From Castellaniella sp034674885 (GTDB lineage Bacteria; Pseudomonadota; Gammaproteobacteria; Burkholderiales; Burkholderiaceae_B), in contig NZ_JAUCDS010000002.1 in NCBI RefSeq assembly GCF_034674885.1, positions 1 to 64,000 on the forward strand: 64,000 nt of DNA. The letters are read 5' to 3'. A program made the position numbers and the translations under genes. The first letter of the stretch is position 1. Each line of letters starts with the position of its first letter. The notes beneath the pieces are model-generated. The model had not been told where the DNA came from. It saw only the letters and a program-made list of their open reading frames with translations, and made no database searches. Below are positions 59,209-64,000 of the stretch, one piece after another.

Positions 59209-60178
59209 GGTCGGCCCCCTTCGCTGCGCGGGCGGCAACCCGCACAAGCTCGGCGCAGACGATGTATTCGGGCTGTCCTGGCTTGTGTAATTCCATGCCT
59301 TCGCGGGCAAGGTCAACCGCATCGCTGTCAGGTATTGCATCCTCCCGATCCTGGGCGCAGTCAGGGCACGGTTCGCCGCCTTCGTCTGGCGTATAGTAGG
59401 ACGGACCGCCGACCCAGCCGCGACCGCCGCAGGTCTGACATTTGGCCTGGGCGCTGGGCTGCGCCCGGGCGGCAACGGGAGCGGCAACGCCGTCTTGCAT
59501 CCACAGCATGGCCTCGATAACTGCGATCTGAATTCGAGACACAAATTGCGATCTATCAGCACCCCACATGAGCGCGATTTCTTGGGCGGTGGAAAGCGCC
59601 TTGGCATCTATTGCCCCCCAATGTCCACGCCATGGCATCAGCGGCTCCTGCGCTACAGGGGAGGCATGGTGGTTGATAATGGCGAGCGGAACGTACTCCC
59701 GGCCTCGATCATGATCGATCTGCGACATATAGGCGAGCGACGAAATGCACGTCGGGTGCGCGGAGTAAAGCGTGTCAGCAGCGACCCACACCGCAGGCTC
59801 CGCACTTGCGGCGGGCTGTTTTAATTCCGTCGAATTCGACGGTTTTGGCTGGCCGCTGCCGTAGCGGGACAGTAGAGTGCGAACGGCTTGAATCAGCTCG
59901 TCTGGGTAGAGCGTCCACGCATTGTCTGCGTTGCCGTCAGACGTCTGCGCGTTCGCGAACTCCGCGATAATCTCATCGTCGCTCGGCATCCGGCCCTGCC
60001 GGTCGGCTTCGACTGCGGCACGAGGTCGCATTTCATCAACGGCGGTCGTCCAGGCTTCCCATGCAAGTTGGACGCGGGGTTCTTCGTATTGGCCGTCACC
60101 TGCGTAATTTGAGGCGATGCCGCGTCGAGAGAGCCACGCGTGGAATGCCAGCTGTTGATTGTCAGTCTTTGTTGTCAT
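59201..60178 (-). CDS. phage-region protein with a DnaJ-like zinc cysteine cluster (325 aa)
   Basis: From M-T-T-K-T-D-N-Q-Q-L. The N-terminal part (1-110) is soluble with W-E-A-W and D-E-I-I-A-E motifs; the middle has P-M-P-W-R-G-H-W-G. A cysteine cluster near 267-296 (C-Q-T-C-G-G-R-G-W and C-P-D-C-A) resembles a DnaJ-type zinc finger. No enzyme domain was recognised. It may be a composite of modules exchanged between phages. It overlaps both neighbours. Confidence 0.7.
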   Translation of the reverse strand: MTTKTDNQQLAFHAWLSRRGIASNYAGDGQYEEPRVQLAWEAWTTAVDEMRPRAAVEADRQGRMPSDDEIIAEFANAQTSDGNADNAWTLYPDELIQAVRTLLSRYGSGQPKPSNSTELKQPAASAEPAVWVAADTLYSAHPTCISSLAYMSQIDHDRGREYVPLAIINHHASPVAQEPLMPWRGHWGAIDAKALSTAQEIALMWGADRSQFVSRIQIAVIEAMLWMQDGVAAPVAARAQPSAQAKCQTCGGRGWVGGPSYYTPDEGGEPCPDCAQDREDAIPDSDAVDLAREGMELHKPGQPEYIVCAELVRVAARAAKGADHG

Positions 60179-60377
60179 CGCTTTTCTCCAGCGCGGCAAT
60201 CTCGCGCTTCAATTCCTCGATCTTGACCATGAACTGGAAGACCGGTCGGGCGCTACCCCAGGGCTTCGGCCCGGCCAGCCTGTGGCCGCTGTCGTCGTCG
60301 CTGATGTAAATGCACGGGCCTTCGGCTCCGTTGAATACTTCCAGCAGGCATTGACCTGGCTTGAGTTCAGCTCCCAT
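60162..60377 (-). CDS. small phage-region protein (71 aa)
   Basis: From M-G-A-E-L-K-P-G-Q-C. A beta-rich first half (Y-I-S-D-D-D-S-G-H-R-L) is followed by a C-terminal helix likely to form a coiled coil (V-K-I-E-E-L-K-R-E-I-A-A-L-E-K-S). Overlaps the 325-residue gene by 17 bp. No function known. Confidence 0.65.
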   Translation of the reverse strand: MGAELKPGQCLLEVFNGAEGPCIYISDDDSGHRLAGPKPWGSARPVFQFMVKIEELKREIAALEKSDDNKD

Positions 60378-60630
60378 CGCTGCCTCCCTGTTCCTGTGCG
60401 AGTTCCTTGTCCCGATTGATGATGTCTGTGCAGCTTTGATGGCCGTGCGGGCACTCGGTGGGCATCCCATCTGGAAACCCCATGCAGCAGTCAGCACAAA
60501 TCCAGGCACACTCACCGCGTGCGGCCCGCATTTCCCAATCGTGGGTAGCCCTGTCGAGCGCGGAGAAGGTTTCTTTACTCGGGACACCCACACCAACAAT
60601 CACGCCGGGGAATTCAATCTGCTGTGTCAT
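60367..60630 (-). CDS. small phage-region protein with Cys/His cluster (87 aa)
   Basis: From M-T-Q-Q-I-E-F-P-G, preceded by AGGAGG. Contains C-A-W-I-C-A-D-C-C and C-P-H-G-H, a plausible zinc site. Overlaps its neighbours by 11 and 4 bp. Function unknown. Confidence 0.65.
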   Translation of the reverse strand: MTQQIEFPGVIVGVGVPSKETFSALDRATHDWEMRAARGECAWICADCCMGFPDGMPTECPHGHQSCTDIINRDKELAQEQGGSDGS

Positions 60631-60896
60631 GACCCCTCCTGTGCGAGTGCGGCGGCGATCGCCTTTTCGAGGTCGTATTTGCCGCAGCAGCAAAAGATTC
60701 CCTCCCCCCGACACTCGTCACCGTGTTCGTCCCTCGAAATCCACTTCTTGGCTTGGGTAAGCGCCTCCCGCATCCGGTCGTAATCGGCCAGCAGGTCCGC
60801 AATCATCTGTGCGCGGTGATTGATGCCGCCTTCGGCTTTGGCTTCTTCGATTGCCTGGGGCACGTCTTTTCGCAGCTTTGCGTATTTGTCAGTCAT
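60627..60896 (-). CDS. small phage-region protein (89 aa)
   Basis: From M-T-D-K-Y-A-K-L-R. Helical, with A-D-L-L-A-D-Y-D-R-M-R-E-A-L and a cysteine cluster C-R-G-E-G-I-F-C-C-C-G. The style matches Ea22/ead-type proteins of lambdoid early regions. Function unknown. Confidence 0.65.
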   Translation of the reverse strand: MTDKYAKLRKDVPQAIEEAKAEGGINHRAQMIADLLADYDRMREALTQAKKWISRDEHGDECRGEGIFCCCGKYDLEKAIAAALAQEGS

Positions 60897-61273
60897 GGCC
60901 TGCTGTCTCCCCCGCAGCGCGGGCAGCTTCCCGCCCAGAAGTTGGCTTGTGAAATGAACGCGCCGCAGCATTGGCATCGAAGTGCCGACTTGCGTTCCCT
61001 GTACCTGGGGCGCAGGACGATCCCTGCGTCTGCGAGCGCCTCGTCGCGCTTGACATGCTGCATGTCGCACGCTGGCCGGGTTTTGGCGTCGATGTAGTCC
61101 TTTGGCCAGGGGATGTCCGTCGAGCGGCTGTCGTGCTGCGCTTGGGCTTCTTCACGGGTATAAACCTCCGCTCGCCGTAGGTCCGTTGTGTATCCTTTTC
61201 CGCCCAGCGCCCAAAACAGCATGTCGTTGCCGACGTAGCAGCGGCTGTCCTGTAGGTAGAAGGCGTCAGCCAT
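60893..61273 (-). CDS. phage-region zinc-ribbon protein (126 aa)
   Basis: From M-A-D-A-F-Y-L-Q-D-S-R, preceded by AGGAGA. The N-terminal part has a YVGNDMLFWA segment, a type seen in small phage proteins; the C-terminus has a zinc ribbon C-Q-C-C-G...C-P-R-C-G-G. Overlaps neighbours by 4 and 8 bp. Function unknown. Confidence 0.7.
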   Translation of the reverse strand: MADAFYLQDSRCYVGNDMLFWALGGKGYTTDLRRAEVYTREEAQAQHDSRSTDIPWPKDYIDAKTRPACDMQHVKRDEALADAGIVLRPRYRERKSALRCQCCGAFISQANFWAGSCPRCGGDSRP

Positions 61274-61643
61274 TGGATTCTCCTGATAGAGCGGCGCGAA
61301 CGGCCTCGTCCATATCCGCTTCCAGAATGGCTGCACAGCCGACGCCATACCCGTACGCTTGGGAAATGATTCCGGCAGCCTGCATTGCTTCGCGAGTCTC
61401 TTCATCAAGGGTCTCGCGCATGCACTTGATTGCAGCCCCCTTTTGTGAGGTCAGCGCCTCTCGTAGCCGTGCTATCTCCGCTGTCTGGGCGTCCAGGGCG
61501 TCGGCGGCGGAATACAGCCCAGACACGCAGCTTTTTGCCCTGGCCGCAGCCTGTGTGCGCAGCGGATGATCGACAGCCAGAGTGCTGGTCAGGGTGTCCA
61601 GCACCTCGGCAGCGTCTCGGATGGTTTCGGTGTTGATGGTCAT
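61266..61643 (-). CDS. phage-region hypothetical protein (125 aa)
   Basis: From M-T-I-N-T-E-T-I-R-D-A-A. Almost all helical, with a possible coiled coil about 45-75 (A-A-D-A-L-D-A-Q-T-A-E-I-A-R-L-R-E-A-L). No domain recognised. Confidence 0.65.
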   Translation of the reverse strand: MTINTETIRDAAEVLDTLTSTLAVDHPLRTQAAARAKSCVSGLYSAADALDAQTAEIARLREALTSQKGAAIKCMRETLDEETREAMQAAGIISQAYGYGVGCAAILEADMDEAVRAALSGESNG

Positions 61644-62017
61644 GCGAATAGCTCCAATTGATCTGGCGCGCACAGAGATTCCAGCCATGCCAGCACGCTC
61701 GGCTCCGGGTTTCTGGCTTCGATCTCATTGCATGCGGCGGCAAGTGCGGCATCACGAGTGCTGGCGAATTTGCCCCATTTCGGGCCGAGCCGATAGCCGC
61801 TGTATCCGGCTCGGATCATGCTGCTGGTGCCCCACATCCACAGTCCATCCGTGTGTTGAGCGAGCTCGATGATGATGTCGGGGACGACGCGCTTTTGCCG
61901 GGCAGGCCCGCTCAGTGCGTGAGATCCGAATTCGATGCGCTCGATGCGACTGTCGTCCAGCAGGACGGGGCCGTTCGGATCGGCAGGCCTGCTGATGATT
62001 TCGACTGGGCGCATCAT
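61640..62017 (-). CDS. phage-region protein ending in a sliding-clamp-binding-like motif (125 aa)
   Basis: From M-M-R-P-V-E-I-I-S, preceded by GGGAGGA. Soluble; the last six residues are Q-L-E-L-F-A, which matches the consensus Q-L-[SD]-L-F for binding to the DNA polymerase III beta clamp, apart from Glu at position 3. A C-terminal location with the motif exposed is usual for such peptides. The rest is unrecognised, so a role in replication or mismatch handling is only inferred. Confidence 0.65.
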   Translation of the reverse strand: MMRPVEIISRPADPNGPVLLDDSRIERIEFGSHALSGPARQKRVVPDIIIELAQHTDGLWMWGTSSMIRAGYSGYRLGPKWGKFASTRDAALAAACNEIEARNPEPSVLAWLESLCAPDQLELFA

Positions 62018-62082
62018 TCCTCCCACGGCCACGGATGCGTCTTTCCGGGACGCTGGCGCTTTTCCTTTGATCGCTTGCTCAT
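62014..62082 (-). CDS. possible 22-residue basic peptide
   Basis: ATG at 62082 overlaps the HNH gene stop (ATGA). It encodes M-S-K-R-S-K-E-K-R-Q-R-P-G-K-T-H-P-W-P-W-E-E, very basic then Trp/Pro-rich. The stop overlaps the ATG of the clamp-motif gene. It fits the continuous coupling pattern, which is the main reason to list it. Confidence 0.5.
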   Translation of the reverse strand: MSKRSKEKRQRPGKTHPWPWEE

Positions 62083-62522
62083 GATTTCCCCTCGGCTTTG
62101 GCGTTGTGGTGCTCGACGTGGTGGCGTTTGCAAAGCCAACGCACATCGAGTGGGCGACTGTAATCATCGTGATGCGCTTCTGTTGGCGATGCGCCGCAAA
62201 TCTCGCAAGGCTTTCGGGTGAGTCGCCCAGCTTTGATTGCCCGCCTAACCAGCCATCTAGCCTTGTGGTGGTCGCGTGTGCCGGGGGCCTTTGAGTATTC
62301 GCGCGCTCGAGCGTTGCGGCGCTCCCGAGTCTCTGGGTTTTTGAAATACTCAGTCTCATAGGCATGGTGGTACTCACGCGGCATTTTTCCGCCCCCGGTG
62401 GCCTTTCCTTCGGTCTTACGCCTTGCTCTCCAAGCTCGATCGTATTCCTTGCGACATGTCGAGCATCGGTAGCCATTCCCGGTTGGCGTGAAGGTTGCGC
62501 CGCACTGGCAACACGTCCTCAT
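62079..62522 (-). CDS. HNH endonuclease-like protein
   Basis: 147 residues. N-terminal C-C-Q-C...C-S-T-C zinc finger, then a basic middle. The C-terminal motif C-E-I-C-G-A-S-P-T-E-A-H-H-D-D-Y and W-L-C-K-R-H-H-V-E-H-H has the HNH pattern of phage homing and packaging endonucleases. Such genes often move between phages; here it is fully inside the coupled operon rather than an intergenic insertion. Confidence 0.82.
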   Translation of the reverse strand: MRTCCQCGATFTPTGNGYRCSTCRKEYDRAWRARRKTEGKATGGGKMPREYHHAYETEYFKNPETRERRNARAREYSKAPGTRDHHKARWLVRRAIKAGRLTRKPCEICGASPTEAHHDDYSRPLDVRWLCKRHHVEHHNAKAEGKS

Positions 62523-62842
62523 TTTGATTCTCCAGAAGCTTTGGCCAGCGCGGCACGGGCAGATTCGAGCGCCAGCTCATTGACCATCCCGATACCGACC
62601 TCGCGCAAAGCCACGTCACGGACATGCTCGGCATCTGCCAGCAACTTTTTCAGCGCCTCGTACATATCAGGCGCGGCGGCGATCAGCTTCTTATTGGCCG
62701 TGCGCTCGATCGTTTCTCGCTCAAACCGATCTTCTTGTCCTGGGTAGCGCTGTGGCGAAATCGTGTGGCAGATGAGTCCGCCCCTGTCCCTGACGCCGGA
62801 TTCTGTTTCCCACCACGGCCCAGGCGTGTGCTGTGTGTTCAT
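62519..62842 (-). CDS. phage early protein of the T-P-G-P-W type (107 aa)
   Basis: Begins M-N-T-Q-H-T-P-G-P-W and contains K-L-I-A-A-A-P-D-M-Y-E-A-L-K-K-L, a hallmark segment of a common family of small proteins in phage early regions. Function unknown. Confidence 0.8.
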   Translation of the reverse strand: MNTQHTPGPWWETESGVRDRGGLICHTISPQRYPGQEDRFERETIERTANKKLIAAAPDMYEALKKLLADAEHVRDVALREVGIGMVNELALESARAALAKASGESK

Positions 62843-63342
62843 GGCTGAACCTTTTCAGTTATCTGGCGCGCCAGACTCTCGCATTCGTCTATGCAGTATT
62901 CGAGGCTGCGAAATTCACCGTCGTCCTCCCACATGATTGGGCTGTCGGGATAGCGCTCGCGCATCTCCAGCAGGCGCTCGGGTGACGCGCCGTCGCCAGC
63001 GTGCCCGCAGTCGTAGCCAAGCCACCAGAGGTCAGAGGGCACTGGATACTGACCACGCCCATCGCCGGAAAACGTCAGGCCGCCGTGAACGTCGAAGACC
63101 AACTCGGGGGATGTCATGCGCTCCTGGGTGGCGCAAAGCATCGTGATCACGCCACGCTTACCAACTGGCTCATCGTCGGACGGCGCGGTCAGCGCCGGAC
63201 TTGGTTCGCTGTATTCCGCCCCATAGAGTGGGTGTCCCTTCGGCAGACCGACGTATCCGCAGCGATGGCCCATGTCACCCATGGTGACGACGGCTCGAAA
63301 GCCCGCTTGGGTTGTCCAGTCTCTTTCTACTTGATAGCTCAT
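62839..63342 (-). CDS. phage-region hypothetical protein (167 aa)
   Basis: From M-S-Y-Q-V-E-R-D-W-T. Rich in aromatic and glycine residues, with G-Y-D-C-G-H-A-G-D-G and W-E-D-D-G-E-F-R-S-L. Of the type found in phages of Burkholderiales and Pseudomonas next to replication genes. Function unknown. Confidence 0.7.
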   Translation of the reverse strand: MSYQVERDWTTQAGFRAVVTMGDMGHRCGYVGLPKGHPLYGAEYSEPSPALTAPSDDEPVGKRGVITMLCATQERMTSPELVFDVHGGLTFSGDGRGQYPVPSDLWWLGYDCGHAGDGASPERLLEMRERYPDSPIMWEDDGEFRSLEYCIDECESLARQITEKVQP

Positions 63343-63611
63343 GTCCGCTCCCTGGCTGCAAGCATGGCGTCGGCCATGGCGTAGGCCATCGTGGCGACAT
63401 CGGCGCCAGTGCAGTTTGTGAGGCTCCAGCCGTTCATTCCGTTGGCTTGGATCGGGCCACCAGGATTCGCCAGCAGCCCTTGCATCGCCTTGGCTGCGAA
63501 GTAATCGCGTAGGGACATGCCGCCGTATCCGCTCTCAAAGCGCGGGCCGCGGCTTACGTCGAATTGGCATGGGATCGGATAAGCCGGGCCGCCGTCGTTT
63601 CGTTGGGTCAT
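63339..63611 (-). CDS. phage-region hypothetical protein of the G-G-M-S-L-R-D-Y-F type (90 aa)
   Basis: Contains G-Y-G-G-M-S-L-R-D-Y-F-A-A-K-A-M-Q, a conserved segment of a small phage protein family often found in early operons. A weak second helical part ends A-A-R-E-R-T. Function unknown. Confidence 0.75.
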   Translation of the reverse strand: MTQRNDGGPAYPIPCQFDVSRGPRFESGYGGMSLRDYFAAKAMQGLLANPGGPIQANGMNGWSLTNCTGADVATMAYAMADAMLAARERT

Positions 63612-64000
63612 GACGCGGCCCTCACGGTGCCTTCGGCGACCAACAGTTCAGCGAACGAGGTGCCCCACAGCTTTGCTGGCCGGTAGCCGAGTTCTGTGCA
63701 GAGGTCTGCCATCGCTCTGAGCGCTGTTTTGCCGAAGCCGCAAGGGGATTCCTGAATGTTGACGAAATCCGCCCGAGTGGCGCACCACTGATCGCCATCC
63801 ATGGACAGGAGGCACTGAACTCGCTTGGCGTACTCCTGGACGTCGTCGTCGTTGCAGTTCCATTTCGCGGCCAGCTCGTTGATGCGGTCGCGGTTGGCTC
63901 CCGCTGCCAGGGCCTCAACCAAGATAGTCCAGGCTCCCATCCGATCAGACGGATCCATGGGCCACAAAGCGCGGGCCAGATCGCTGTCGCGGATGTCCAT
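63608..64000 (-). CDS. phage-region hypothetical protein (130 aa, starts at window edge)
   Basis: The ATG is the last codon of the window (M-D-I-R-D-S-D-L-A), so it may begin here or further upstream. Helical; W-P-M-D-P-S-D-R-M-G-A-W and C-A-T-R-A-D-F-V are visible. Function unknown. It ends in a 4-bp overlap with the next gene. Confidence 0.65.
   Translation of the reverse strand: MDIRDSDLARALWPMDPSDRMGAWTILVEALAAGANRDRINELAAKWNCNDDDVQEYAKRVQCLLSMDGDQWCATRADFVNIQESPCGFGKTALRAMADLCTELGYRPAKLWGTSFAELLVAEGTVRAAS

Noticed and set aside
58457..64000. Phage region as an anti-phage defence island
   Set aside because: No toxin-antitoxin, restriction, CBASS or Abi-type domains were seen; content is of a phage early operon with unknown small genes.

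Overview
The window is high-GC, gene-dense DNA of a betaproteobacterium, most probably of the Alcaligenaceae (Bordetella / Achromobacter / Castellaniella type). The basis is gene content and order: glnS beside minCDE, ubiH-dusB-fis-purH-ruvC-ruvA, ilvE with a zf-CHCC gene, pyrD-bpt-aat, phasin, and an abundance of ABC and IclR genes. The family assignment is inference; the genus was not determined.

Layout. 1-1.7 kb: end of an acyl-CoA dehydrogenase, an AEC transporter and a 243-bp imperfect palindrome. 1.7-5.4 kb (minus): glnS-minC-minD-minE. 5.5-9.6 kb (plus): a cydA-like/cydB-like pair in which every canonical CydA haem ligand is missing, then a CLC-type chloride transporter with CBS domains. 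9.7-10.8 kb: ruvB, detached from ruvCA. 10.8-12.3 kb: a decayed branched-chain amino-acid (Liv) ABC locus with an in-frame livH::livG deletion fusion and a 5'-truncated, frameshifted livK. 12.4-15.5 kb: a variant cbb3-type oxidase cluster (CcoN, a CcoO-cytochrome c fusion, a 55-residue membrane protein and a membrane-anchored beta-rich protein). 15.6-18.8 kb: a secreted unknown and an autotransporter. 19-26.2 kb (minus): ubiH-like, dusB, fis, purH, ruvC, ruvA, recQ, where recQ occupies the place next to ruvA where ruvB is usual.

26.3-36.3 kb: CtaG-like protein, M48 peptidase, YheT-type hydrolase, zf-CHCC protein, ilvE, rhlE, thioredoxin, EI24 membrane protein, molybdopterin-binding protein, an IclR regulator and a phasin. 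The last two share a 17-bp palindrome upstream. 36.4-41 kb: a 43-bp direct repeat and an RND efflux pair. 41-45.3 kb (minus): a four-gene MalFGK-type ABC importer. 45.5-49.6 kb (minus): pyrD, an IclR regulator and an aldolase/acylating aldehyde dehydrogenase pair (end of a meta-cleavage type pathway). 49.7-57.5 kb: the N-end-rule transferases bpt and aat around a 2-hydroxyacid dehydrogenase, a Nudix hydrolase, two small unknowns, an M20 peptidase and a chemoreceptor.

57.5-64 kb: one end of an integrated phage-like element. It starts at the displaced 3' half of a tRNA-Cys gene (att site), followed by a tyrosine integrase, an excisionase-like HTH protein, and a run of small minus-strand genes that continues past the window edge. 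In that run nearly every gene overlaps the next by 4-17 bases. Most are unknown; one carries an HNH endonuclease motif and one ends in a sliding-clamp-binding-like pentapeptide.

The items most worth following up are the ligand-less CydAB-like pair, the variant cbb3 cluster, the shared palindromes of the IclR gene and the phasin, and the gap-free early operon of the prophage.
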